DNA of 8,325 nt from an uncultured Prevotellaceae bacterium (GTDB lineage Bacteria > Bacteroidota > Bacteroidia > Bacteroidales > Bacteroidaceae), in assembly GCA_946403615.1 (NCBI GenBank), contig CAMJAO010000081.1, positions 1 to 8,325 of the forward strand, written 5' to 3'. The notes under the pieces were generated by a model, which was not told where the DNA came from, ran no database searches, and worked only from the letters and a program-made list of their open reading frames with translations. A program made the translations under genes and the position numbers. Below are positions 1-7,053 of this stretch, one piece after another. How positions within the stretch are numbered: the stretch's first letter is position 1; each line of letters begins with the position of its first letter.

Positions 1-924
1 AAGAACTACATCGACGAGATGCGCATGGTCCGTTTAGCAGAGACAGACAACTGGCAGGAAGTGCTCAATATGGCTGAGAAGAACGAGAAACCTACCACCA
101 CGATGGTGTTTCTCAAGAATATAGCCCTGATGAACGAAGGCCGCATCCTCGACCGCTCGTTCAAGACGGGCGACATCAATTTCCCTCCCAATAATCCTGA
201 TTCGCTCCACGTCTCCCTTTTGAGCATCGCCGCGCCGCTGGTCTATTACAATTACGGCATGGTGAATGAAGCCGTCCGTCTGAATTTCGAAGAGGCCATA
301 CAGTATGGTTTCTCGCCGTTCTACTTGAAGACTCTTTCCCGCTGTGCGCTGGCTAAAGGTGATAAAGAACTGGTGGAACGCTATACCTCCCTGCTGCATT
401 ATCACCCGTTTTACGGTGATTGGCAGCCGGCTGCGGTCTCGGAAAAGGTAAAAGAACTGCAACATGCCTTCCCTGATGAACTCACGGGTGTTGAGAACAG
501 CGACAGTTATATTGTCAACAGTATCAGTTTCTGGAGTGATACCCAAAGTAAGGTGGCTTCTGAACAGGCGTTGTTCTATGCCATGTTAAGTTGCGACCCC
601 AGTCGCTTCTGGCCGGCATTGCGCAATTATCTGAAGTTGCACGAGGGCGAAGATTTTCCGGTTCATGCGCAGGAGGCGTACATCTTATTTGTGGATAAGC
701 ATCCCGAAGAAAAGCGCATGATGATTCCCGTCGAAGAGGGTGTTTACGAACGGTATAAACGGTTTTGGGACGCCATGGAAAAACGGATGAAACCAGGCCT
801 TACAATCGGACAGGTCGCTGAGGAAATGCGCGAAGAATGGGGAGATACCTATTGGTATTACAACATCTTCGGAAGACAATATATCGATGTATTTGGAAGG
901 AAAACTAACGAAGCTCAATCGTAA
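1..924 (+). CDS. DUF6057-like membrane/TPR-like protein, C-terminal part (5' end outside window)
   Basis: The reading frame is open from base 1, so this is the last 307 residues of a longer protein; the ATG at 19 is internal, not the start. The visible part is soluble and helical, with no signal peptide or membrane segment. It aligns over its whole length with the C-terminal domain of the complete paralogue at 2484-4256, beginning at about residue 287 of that protein, just after its last membrane helix. Shared landmarks are a GMVN segment, a helix-turn pair ending in FY-x-DW, and a GDTYWYY block near the C-terminus. The missing part therefore very likely holds the membrane helices. Paired helices with small and aromatic residues suggest TPR-like repeats. 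The next gene follows after 7 bp. I assign the DUF6057-type family from memory of architecture and context; the function is unknown. Confidence 0.85.
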   Translation, partial: KNYIDEMRMVRLAETDNWQEVLNMAEKNEKPTTTMVFLKNIALMNEGRILDRSFKTGDINFPPNNPDSLHVSLLSIAAPLVYYNYGMVNEAVRLNFEEAIQYGFSPFYLKTLSRCALAKGDKELVERYTSLLHYHPFYGDWQPAAVSEKVKELQHAFPDELTGVENSDSYIVNSISFWSDTQSKVASEQALFYAMLSCDPSRFWPALRNYLKLHEGEDFPVHAQEAYILFVDKHPEEKRMMIPVEEGVYERYKRFWDAMEKRMKPGLTIGQVAEEMREEWGDTYWYYNIFGRQYIDVFGRKTNEAQS

Positions 925-931
925 GAAAACA

Positions 932-2452
932 ATGAAAAGATATCTCCTATATGGCTTTTGTCTGATTGGAAGTTTGCTGCTTGTGTCGTCGTGTGCGAAT
1001 CATCCCGATGTGCCCGCCGCAAGCAAAGAGGCTAAATGTTTGCCCGACATCTTCCCCGATTATTGCGACGTCACCGTGCCTTATAATATCGCGCCGCTCA
1101 ACTTTATGTTGCCGGCTTGCGAATACGATGCTTGTGTGACTCGCATTACCACGCCCGACGGTCAACAGCAGACCTACGGCCATGGCGTGAAAGTGCAGAT
1201 ACCTGAAGATGAGTGGCACGATATGCTCAACGCTTCGAAGGGCAAGAGCATCAAGGTGGAGGTCTGGGGACAGAAAGAGGACGAATGGTTGGCATTCACC
1301 CCGTTTGAGATACATGTGGCCGAAGAGCCCATCGATGAATATGTGTCGTATCGTCTCATCGAACCGTCGTATGTCGCATGGGACTTCATGGAGATAGCCC
1401 AACGCAACCTCACCACGTTTGAGGAGACACAGATCTTCAACAACGAGATTACCTGTAACGACATGGAAAACGGGCAGTGTATCAACTGTCATAGTTATCA
1501 GAACTACAAGACCGACAACATGCTCTTTCATGTGCGTCGCTCTAATGGCGGTACTGTGATTGTGAACGACGGCAAGGTGTCGAAGGTCAACATGAAACGC
1601 GACTATACCATTTCAGGGGGCGTCTATCCTGCTTGGCATCCTAATGCCAAACTCATTGCCTTCTCCACCAATTTGACTCGCCAGTCGTTCCATACGAACA
1701 ATCCCAATAAGATTGAGGTGTTCGATACGGCCAGCGACCTGATTCTCTATGATGTGACGACCGACTCGGTGACTGTTGTCAGCAATGATTCCACGCTTTT
1801 GGAGGTGTATCCCACCTGGTCGCCCGACGGAAAATACCTCTATTATTGCAAGTCGGCTCCACTGCCTGAAGAAATGCAAGTCGAGGACAAGGTAAACGGG
1901 ATCAACACCTATTACCAGAAAATACAATACAACCTCTATCGCCGTTCGTTCGATCTGCCAACGCATAACTTTGGCGATGAGGAACTTGTCTATGATGCTG
2001 CCTCGGCTGACAAGAGTGTCACCTTGCCACGTATCAGCCCCGATGGCCGCTATCTGCTGTTTGCCCTTGGGCAGTATGGCTGTTTCCATAGCAGACACCG
2101 TGATGCTGACATTGTCTGTATCCCGATGGATCAGTACACGGGCACAGCCCTCACTCAGGAAACCTCTTCGCCCATTGATCTTACTCTCCTCAACAGTGAT
2201 GGTTATTCCGATAGCTATCCCTCATGGTCGAGCAACGGACATTGGATCATGGTTGCCAGTCGTCGTATCGATGATAATTACAGCCGTATTTTTTTCGCTT
2301 ATTTCAACAATGGAAAAGTAAGTAAGGCTTTCCTGATGCCACAAGAAGATCCTGAATATAACACTTTCCTTCTGAAGAGTTATAACCGTCCCGAGTTTAT
2401 GGTCGAGCCGGTCACCATCAGCGTCGAAGAGTTCAGTCGCGTGTTTGAATGA
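932..2452 (+). CDS. Lipoprotein with c-type haem motif and PD40 beta-propeller (copy 1)
   Basis: Predicted 506-residue SPII lipoprotein. I chose the ATG at 932 over one at 887 because it gives a clean signal peptide (MKRYLL, hydrophobic core, lipobox VSSC with Cys21), avoids overlap with the upstream stop, and has an A-rich leader typical of Bacteroidetes. A beta-rich region with a conserved APLNF motif (residues 54-58) follows. A conserved stretch (about 140-175) leads to a single haem-binding motif, C183-I-N-C186-H187. Four TolB/PD40-like blades begin near residues 232 (YPAWHPN), 292 (VYPTWSPDG), 365 (LPRISPDG) and 428 (SYPSWSSNG). Haem would be attached covalently in the periplasm and the protein anchored by lipid to a membrane. 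Several further cysteines (for example Cys45 and Cys54-region neighbours) are absent from copy 2 and could form disulphides. Electron-transfer, sensor and peroxidase-like roles are all possible; none is shown. Confidence 0.85.
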   Translation: MKRYLLYGFCLIGSLLLVSSCANHPDVPAASKEAKCLPDIFPDYCDVTVPYNIAPLNFMLPACEYDACVTRITTPDGQQQTYGHGVKVQIPEDEWHDMLNASKGKSIKVEVWGQKEDEWLAFTPFEIHVAEEPIDEYVSYRLIEPSYVAWDFMEIAQRNLTTFEETQIFNNEITCNDMENGQCINCHSYQNYKTDNMLFHVRRSNGGTVIVNDGKVSKVNMKRDYTISGGVYPAWHPNAKLIAFSTNLTRQSFHTNNPNKIEVFDTASDLILYDVTTDSVTVVSNDSTLLEVYPTWSPDGKYLYYCKSAPLPEEMQVEDKVNGINTYYQKIQYNLYRRSFDLPTHNFGDEELVYDAASADKSVTLPRISPDGRYLLFALGQYGCFHSRHRDADIVCIPMDQYTGTALTQETSSPIDLTLLNSDGYSDSYPSWSSNGHWIMVASRRIDDNYSRIFFAYFNNGKVSKAFLMPQEDPEYNTFLLKSYNRPEFMVEPVTISVEEFSRVFE

Positions 2453-2483
2453 TTTTAATTTCTAATTTTATAATTTTCTGATT

Positions 2484-4256
2484 TTGAAACTCCTTCGTCC
2501 CATTTGCACTCTCCTTTTCGGATTGGCAGTCCTCCTCTTTTTCGGATTGGCCTATCCGCATCATCTGCATTATCAGGAGCAGTATCAATTATTCCTCTTC
2601 GACTGCGATTATGTGTGGGATATTGTTAAACTGCCGGGCGGTATATCCGACCTGTTGGGACGTTTCTGCACGCAGTTTTTTATCTATGCCTGGGTGGGTG
2701 CGCTGATCATTGCGGCGCTGCTCACGGCGGTGCAACTCCTGACGCTCCGGCTGTTCGTTTATGCCTCTGCGTCAGATCTCAAACCTCAAACCTCAAACCT
2801 CAAATCTCAAAGTTTATATGGACTGAGTTTTGTGCCTTCGTTCCTGCTCTGGCTATTTCTGCTCGACGAGAATTCTCTGCTGGGTGGTGTCTGGGCGGTC
2901 TTGCTCACACTTCTCGCTTCCTGGGCGTTCGATATGTCTCGAGCGAAAGAAAAGGAGTCATGCGGTTGGACGAGGCGCATTCTGCTCATTGTCGCCGTAC
3001 CTCTGCTTTATTGGGTGGCTGGTCCTGTCAGCCTGCTGTTCTTACTCCTCCAGGCGCTGCGCCCCAAACGCACGATATGGTTCTATGGATTGTTCGTCCT
3101 TTTGGCCGCCATGCCCTTCATCCTGTCATCTTGCCTCACAGTACCGTCGGGCAACCTGTGGACCGGCATACATTATCATCGCTATCCCACGGTAGTTCCC
3201 GTTCTGCTATGGGTAGCCGTGCTGTCTGTTTTCGTCCTCGCACTCATTGCCCGTGCCTTTAAAAAACCTCAAACTTCTCATCGGTTAACTCTCATCTCCT
3301 TTGTGCTTGTGGCTGTTGGCATGGGCTATCTTGTCTGGAAGAACAGCAATTTCAAAGCGGAAAAGGTGATGCAATACGACTTCATGGCCAGCCACCAGCA
3401 ATGGAACCGCATTATTGACGCCATCAATACCGACAAACCCAACAACCAGATCGGTGTTACGGTGCAAAATCTTGCTTTGGCCATGCGCGGCTTGCTTGGC
3501 GACCATATGTTCGAATATCACCAGAACGGCAACTTGGGCCTTTTGCCCGATGTCGAGCGCGATGCCACCAGTCCCATTCCCACAGCCGAGGCTCTCTATC
3601 AGTTAGGAATGGTCAATTTCGCCCAGCGGTCGGTATTCGAGGCGCAGGAGGCGATTCTTGACTACCAGAAAAGTGCCCGGTGCTACAAACGGTTGGCGCA
3701 AACCAACCTCATCGTCGGCAACTACGATGTGGCCCGCAAATATCTCACGGCTCTGCAGAAAACCCTCTTCTATAGCGATTGGGCCGAAGAGACACTGCCG
3801 CTCTTGGGCAATGAGAAGGCGATAAACGAACATCCCGAATACGGCCGCCTCAGGAAAATGGCCTTCGATGAAGACTTCTTCTTCGGTGACCAGATAACCC
3901 CAGAGATGCTTCAACGCCTCTTTTTCAGCAACACCACCAACCGCCTGGCCTATGATTATCTGATGGCCGACTATTTGCTGACGGGCGATCTCGAAAGCTT
4001 TGCCAACTATGTAGGGTGGGGCGAGAAAGTAGGTTATCAGGCCATTCCGCGTCATTTCCAAGAGGCCTTGGCCCTTTGGGGGAGTTTCAACCGCGAGAAT
4101 AACGGTCAGTTGCCTCCTCAGGTCAGTCCGGCCATTGCTCAGCGTTTCTATCAGTTCTATTCGTACTTCACATCACCTTCCATGGATCCGGAGGGGCTGG
4201 CACAAAATTTCGGCGACACTTATTGGTATTACTACTTCACTTCCATTCAACGATGA
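2484..4256 (+). CDS. DUF6057-like polytopic membrane protein with periplasmic TPR-like domain
   Basis: Complete 590-residue protein. The start is TTG at 2484: no in-frame ATG precedes the first membrane helix and an in-frame stop lies at 2463. Predicted membrane segments are near residues 5-25, 62-92, 111-128, 131-149, 166-180, 182-192, 197-217, 237-258 and 268-286. Positively charged loops (150-165, RPKR at 193-196, 259-267) put the N-terminus inside and the C-terminus outside. Residues from about 287 onward form a helical, probably TPR-like, periplasmic domain ending in GDTYWYY. The loop between helices 2 and 3 (residues 98-110) is encoded by a 7-bp tandem repeat. The gene starts 31 bp after the upstream lipoprotein gene and overlaps the next one by an ATGA. 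It is paralogous to the partial gene at the window start. No catalytic motif is recognised; a scaffold or partner for the haem lipoprotein is an inference from gene pairing. The DUF6057 name is from memory. Confidence 0.85.
   Translation: MKLLRPICTLLFGLAVLLFFGLAYPHHLHYQEQYQLFLFDCDYVWDIVKLPGGISDLLGRFCTQFFIYAWVGALIIAALLTAVQLLTLRLFVYASASDLKPQTSNLKSQSLYGLSFVPSFLLWLFLLDENSLLGGVWAVLLTLLASWAFDMSRAKEKESCGWTRRILLIVAVPLLYWVAGPVSLLFLLLQALRPKRTIWFYGLFVLLAAMPFILSSCLTVPSGNLWTGIHYHRYPTVVPVLLWVAVLSVFVLALIARAFKKPQTSHRLTLISFVLVAVGMGYLVWKNSNFKAEKVMQYDFMASHQQWNRIIDAINTDKPNNQIGVTVQNLALAMRGLLGDHMFEYHQNGNLGLLPDVERDATSPIPTAEALYQLGMVNFAQRSVFEAQEAILDYQKSARCYKRLAQTNLIVGNYDVARKYLTALQKTLFYSDWAEETLPLLGNEKAINEHPEYGRLRKMAFDEDFFFGDQITPEMLQRLFFSNTTNRLAYDYLMADYLLTGDLESFANYVGWGEKVGYQAIPRHFQEALALWGSFNRENNGQLPPQVSPAIAQRFYQFYSYFTSPSMDPEGLAQNFGDTYWYYYFTSIQR
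2778..2812 (+). repeat. In-gene 7-bp tandem repeat (CTCAAAN x5)
   Basis: Five head-to-tail heptamers: CTCAAAC three times, then CTCAAAT and CTCAAAG. They encode residues 99-110 of the membrane protein, in the predicted cytoplasmic loop between helices 2 and 3. Because 7 is not a multiple of 3, gain or loss of one unit would shift the reading frame and remove most of the protein. Confidence 0.9.
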
Positions 4257-5713
4257 AACAGATTCTATATACACTTCTCGCCCTGTTCCTCCTAGCCGCC
4301 TGCACTGACCGGCCCGACAACCCGCAGGTCGTGGCGGAACTGCCGCATATCTACCCCGATTATGTTGATGTGACCGTACCCGTGGGTATCGCTCCCCTCA
4401 ATTTCAATATGCTGGGCGACTGCGAACGCATGGATGTGACGGTCCGCGGACAGGCTGGCGGTGAGATAAACGCCAATGGCGATTTCGCTGATTTCGACAT
4501 CTCCGACTGGCATGACCTGTTAGAGCAAAATCAGGGCAAAGACCTCATCGTGACCGTATGTGCGAAAAATGACGGACAGTGGAAACAATACAAAGACTTC
4601 ACCATCCATGTCAGCCCTTACGCCCTAGATGAATGGGGAGTGACCTACCGCCGCATCGCACCGGGGTATGAGGTGTTCAGCCACATGGGGATTTATCAGC
4701 GCGACCTTTCTTCCTTCGACGAGTATGAGATTATTGACAACAGCCGAATTCCGGGCCAGTGTGTCAATTGCCACATGTCTAACCAGACCAATCCTGAACG
4801 GTTTGTCTTCCACGTTCGCGGCGACCATGGTGCCACGATGATTCAGCAGGATGGCAAACGCGAGTGGTTGCAGGCGAAGAACGACTTGCTCGGCGGGTCG
4901 ATGGTCTATCCTTATTGGCATCCCTCAGGCAAATATTGTGCTTTCTCGACCAATCAGACACGGCAGATTTTCCATGGCGTGGATAACAAACGTATCGAGG
5001 TGTTCGACCTCTCGTCAGATGTTTTTGTCTATCAGCCCGATACGCACGAGATGATTACTGATTCGCTGCTCTCCACGCCCGACTGGTCAGAAAATTCGCC
5101 CGTATTCTCGCCCGACGGCAAAACACTTTATTACATGACCTGCCGGCAACAGGAATATCCCGCTCACTACAAAGATGAGCAGTACAATCTCTGCAAAATC
5201 AGTTTTGACCCGGAGACTGGAAAATACGGTTCCCAGGTTGATACCATCTTCAATGCTGTGAAATTAGGCAAGAGCCTCACATGGCCCCGGCCCTCCTACG
5301 ACGGGAAATATATCCTTTTCACCTTGTCTGATTATGGCTATTTCTCCATTTGGCACAAAGAGGCCGACCAATGGCTCCTCGATTTGCAGACGGGCGAGGC
5401 GCGCTCCATTGATGAGATCAACAGCCCTGATGCCGAATCTTATCACAACTGGAACGTGAACAGTCATTGGATTGTTTTCACCTCGCGTCGTGAAAATGGT
5501 CTTTACACCCAACTCTATCTGGCTTCGGTCGATGACAAAGGCCATTTCTCGAAGCCTTTCCTCTTGCCCCAGCAAAATCCCCTCGTTTATTACGGCAAGA
5601 CGGTCTATTCTTTCAACACCCCTGATTTTACCAAGACAAAAGTCGATTTCTCCTCCAGCTCCGCCGCTTCCGAAATCTTCAGCGACGAACGCGTGCAGAC
5701 GAAAGTGAGGTGA
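4253..5713 (+). CDS. Lipoprotein with c-type haem motif and PD40 beta-propeller (copy 2)
   Basis: Predicted 486-residue SPII lipoprotein. The ATG at 4253 overlaps the upstream stop codon as ATGA, suggesting translational coupling, and gives a clean signal peptide with lipobox LAAC (Cys17); an earlier in-frame ATG at 4223 would spoil this. The architecture matches copy 1: PDY-x-DVTVP and IAPLNF motifs, a WHDLL segment, a conserved lead-in (YRRIAPGY, then QRDLSSFDEYEI), one haem motif C170-V-N-C173-H174, and four PD40-like blades near residues 219 (YPYWHPSG), 282 (SPVFSPDG), 344 (WPRPSYDG) and 396 (SYHNWNVN). Histidines conserved between the two copies after the haem motif (FHVR, WHP and FH contexts) are candidates for the second haem ligand, which is an inference. 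It is the last gene of the operon; a hairpin lies just downstream. Biochemical role unknown. Confidence 0.87.
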   Translation: MKQILYTLLALFLLAACTDRPDNPQVVAELPHIYPDYVDVTVPVGIAPLNFNMLGDCERMDVTVRGQAGGEINANGDFADFDISDWHDLLEQNQGKDLIVTVCAKNDGQWKQYKDFTIHVSPYALDEWGVTYRRIAPGYEVFSHMGIYQRDLSSFDEYEIIDNSRIPGQCVNCHMSNQTNPERFVFHVRGDHGATMIQQDGKREWLQAKNDLLGGSMVYPYWHPSGKYCAFSTNQTRQIFHGVDNKRIEVFDLSSDVFVYQPDTHEMITDSLLSTPDWSENSPVFSPDGKTLYYMTCRQQEYPAHYKDEQYNLCKISFDPETGKYGSQVDTIFNAVKLGKSLTWPRPSYDGKYILFTLSDYGYFSIWHKEADQWLLDLQTGEARSIDEINSPDAESYHNWNVNSHWIVFTSRRENGLYTQLYLASVDDKGHFSKPFLLPQQNPLVYYGKTVYSFNTPDFTKTKVDFSSSSAASEIFSDERVQTKVR

Positions 5714-5724
5714 GAGAGCGCATA

Positions 5725-5768
5725 TTTTAAGGTCTTTAAGGTCCTTCACGACCCTAAAGACCTTAAAA
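5725..5768. terminator. Stem-loop between convergent genes, possible bidirectional terminator
   Basis: Arms 5725-5743 and 5750-5768 pair over 19 positions with one mismatch (A5739 against C5754) around a 6-base loop (CTTCAC). The left arm contains the 9-mer TTTAAGGTC twice and the right arm its near-complement twice. It begins 12 bp after the stop of the + strand operon and lies about 50 bp past the stop of the - strand gene. It lacks a downstream T-run, and its T/A flanks have the reverse polarity of a textbook terminator, so termination is inferred from position. Confidence 0.5.
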
Positions 5769-5787
5769 TCTTATGTCCTTATAAGTC

Positions 5788-5803
5788 AAAGACTATCGTC
5801 TTT
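5788..5803. other. Small hairpin in convergent intergenic gap
   Basis: AAAGAC at 5788-5793 and GTCTTT at 5798-5803 form a perfect 6-bp stem with a 4-base loop (TATC). It sits between the larger stem-loop and the end of the - strand Rid gene. It may contribute to 3'-end formation for either gene, but it is short and AT-rich, so chance is possible. Confidence 0.3.
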
Positions 5804-5805
5804 AA

Positions 5806-5832
5806 CTTCCTTAACTTCTTTAACTTCCTTGA
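5806..5832. repeat. 9-bp tandem repeat overlapping the 3' end of the Rid gene
   Basis: Three units: CTTCCTTAA, CTTCTTTAA and CTTCCTTGA, preceded by a partial unit (GTCTTTAA). On the - strand each 9-bp unit brings a TAA or near-TAA in the same frame, and the stop of the Rid gene (5820-5822) falls in the middle unit. Changes in repeat number would therefore hardly alter the protein end. Confidence 0.6.
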
Positions 5833-6842
5833 ATAGCGATACATTCCATCTCTACCAGCCATTCGGGGCGGCACACTTTGGCGTGTACCAACACACGGGG
5901 AATGTCGGGGAAGGCTTTCTGCATGAACTCTTCTACCACCTGGCCGTCAGAACCGTCGCGCAGGTAGATGACGAAATATTGTATGTCATTCATCGTGGCG
6001 CCGCCGTCTTTGAGCAGTGCGCCGATGTTCTCCAGCAACCGGGCTGTCTGTCGGCGGATGTCGCCGATGTAGATCACATGACCGTGTTTGTCAATGCTGG
6101 CGGTGCCCGAGATGTAGTAAATCTGTTTGTCGCCGAGCGTCAGCCGGGTACCGCGTTCGAATGCCACACCGTATTCGTGCGTATGATTCAGATGGTCGAG
6201 CGCATTGAGGTAGGTCTTGTCGCTCTCTTGGATATTGGGATAGGTGAGGAAGTCCATCGCCACAGAAGCGCTGCGCGTCTGCGAGTATCCTCCGATGCCG
6301 GTGCTGGCGATGAAATGGGTGTCGATGGTCAGTCCGTAGCGGCGGAAAATGTCATTGCGCGCCTTCACCGCACCTTGATAGTTGACGTCGATGTCGGCCA
6401 CGTAAATCCATGTGCGCACGCAGTGGGTGTCAAGGCGCAGTCCGTGCTCGTCCATCCAGTGCAGGTATTTCTCAAACAGCATCATCGTCTGCAGGTACGA
6501 GTTGTTGCCGCGTGTCTCTTCTTCCGTCAGCCGGATGCTTTGGAAGTGATACGTGGCCTTTTCGTCGCTCGTTTTCAGCATCAGGGTCACTTTTGAGTTG
6601 TCGAGCGGAGCCTGTTCCACCACCGACGAGAAAGCCGGGGAAATCAGTTCTTGGAAGAGTTCCGACTCAACCAGTTGTTGGTATTGGTTTTGCGCGTCGC
6701 TCAGGAAGATTTTGCAAAACTGCAATTGTCGGCCCTCTAATTTCTCAGCGTCCAAATAGTTGCCAACGCTTAGATATAGTTCGGCCAACCTTTCTGCGAA
6801 AGCCCCTCTGCTTTTCGGAGCCATTATCAAGTATTTGTCCAT
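5820..6842 (-). CDS. Rid-superfamily protein with chorismatase (FkbO/Hyg5)-like architecture
   Basis: Predicted 340-residue cytoplasmic protein, more than twice the length of a single RidA. I chose the ATG at 6842; a TTG directly upstream (6845) and ATG at 6824 are alternatives. The C-terminal part (about 225-340) is a clear Rid fold: ISGTASID, then GDIRRQTARLLENI, then a C-terminal block in which Arg316 aligns with the substrate-binding Arg105 of E. coli RidA. The middle (about 140-200) has an R-T-W-x-Y-x-x-x-I stretch, an AR-containing helix and ASTGIGG, which recall chorismatases such as FkbO, Hyg5 and XanB2. Cys324 and Glu331 (C-R-P-E-W-L-V-E) are spaced like the catalytic Cys/Glu pair I recall from Hyg5. 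The N-terminus (1-130) is a diverged Rid-like half. It may convert chorismate to a (hydroxy)benzoate, or act as an imine deaminase. No pathway neighbours are present. The enzyme activity is an inference. Confidence 0.85.
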   Translation of the reverse strand: MDKYLIMAPKSRGAFAERLAELYLSVGNYLDAEKLEGRQLQFCKIFLSDAQNQYQQLVESELFQELISPAFSSVVEQAPLDNSKVTLMLKTSDEKATYHFQSIRLTEEETRGNNSYLQTMMLFEKYLHWMDEHGLRLDTHCVRTWIYVADIDVNYQGAVKARNDIFRRYGLTIDTHFIASTGIGGYSQTRSASVAMDFLTYPNIQESDKTYLNALDHLNHTHEYGVAFERGTRLTLGDKQIYYISGTASIDKHGHVIYIGDIRRQTARLLENIGALLKDGGATMNDIQYFVIYLRDGSDGQVVEEFMQKAFPDIPRVLVHAKVCRPEWLVEMECIAIQGS

Positions 6843-6860
6843 CAATTCTTAATTTGGGTG

Positions 6861-6868
6861 CAAATTTA
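6861..6868 (-). promoter_or_regulatory. Bacteroidetes -7 box for the Rid gene
   Basis: On the - strand the sequence TAAATTTG matches the Bacteroidetes sigma-ABfr -7 consensus TAnnTTTG. It ends 18 bases before the chosen ATG, which would give a short leader of about 10-12 bases. I see no convincing -33 TTTG at the usual spacing; the upstream stretch is AT-rich. Confidence 0.55.
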
Positions 6869-7053
6869 TACAAAAATCGGGAATTTTTAGTCAGTTAAAG
6901 TAAGAATTTAGTTTTCTTCATTGTAAAGTACCTATTGTTTGTGATAAGACGCGTCCTGTTCGGGGAATTTGCAATCTTCTTGTTCGGTTCAGGTTGATTT
7001 GTGATTCCCCGCAATTCCTTTGTATGAATTGATGATATTTAGCTGACGCCATT
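6869..7053. other. Intergenic stretch with a long-spaced inverted repeat
   Basis: This is part of the roughly 310-bp gap between the two - strand genes. It contains no credible reading frame. An 8-bp perfect inverted repeat, CGGGGAAT at 6961-6968 and ATTCCCCG at 7004-7011, is separated by 35 bases. Nothing else is recognised; no RNA gene or riboswitch could be supported. Confidence 0.5.

Noticed and set aside
34..546. A 170-codon open frame on the - strand opposite the first partial gene
   Set aside because: The + strand frame aligns with a paralogue in the same window, so the antisense frame is a coding shadow.
887..931. Longer N-terminus for the first lipoprotein starting at ATG 887
   Set aside because: It would place 15 charged residues before the signal peptide and overlap the upstream gene; the ATG at 932 gives a standard lipoprotein signal.
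947..1531. A 194-codon open frame on the - strand inside the first lipoprotein gene
   Set aside because: It lies opposite the lipoprotein with the haem motif and shows no motif of its own.
2471..2478. Possible -7 box (TAATTTTC) in front of the second membrane protein gene
   Set aside because: It differs from TAnnTTTG at the final G, no -33 element is seen, and the 31-bp AT-rich gap fits simple co-transcription.
5806..5832. Short repeats considered as the edge of a CRISPR array
   Set aside because: Units are only 9 bp, contiguous and without spacers.
5829..6596. A 255-codon open frame on the + strand opposite the Rid gene
   Set aside because: It is antisense to a well-supported Rid-superfamily gene and its translation is rich in V, H, R and Q with no domain or signal; it is a shadow of the real frame.
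6410..6898. A 162-codon + strand frame running through the Rid gene start and its promoter
   Set aside because: Ser/Cys/Arg/Pro-rich translation with no recognisable domain, overlapping a supported gene and its -7 box.
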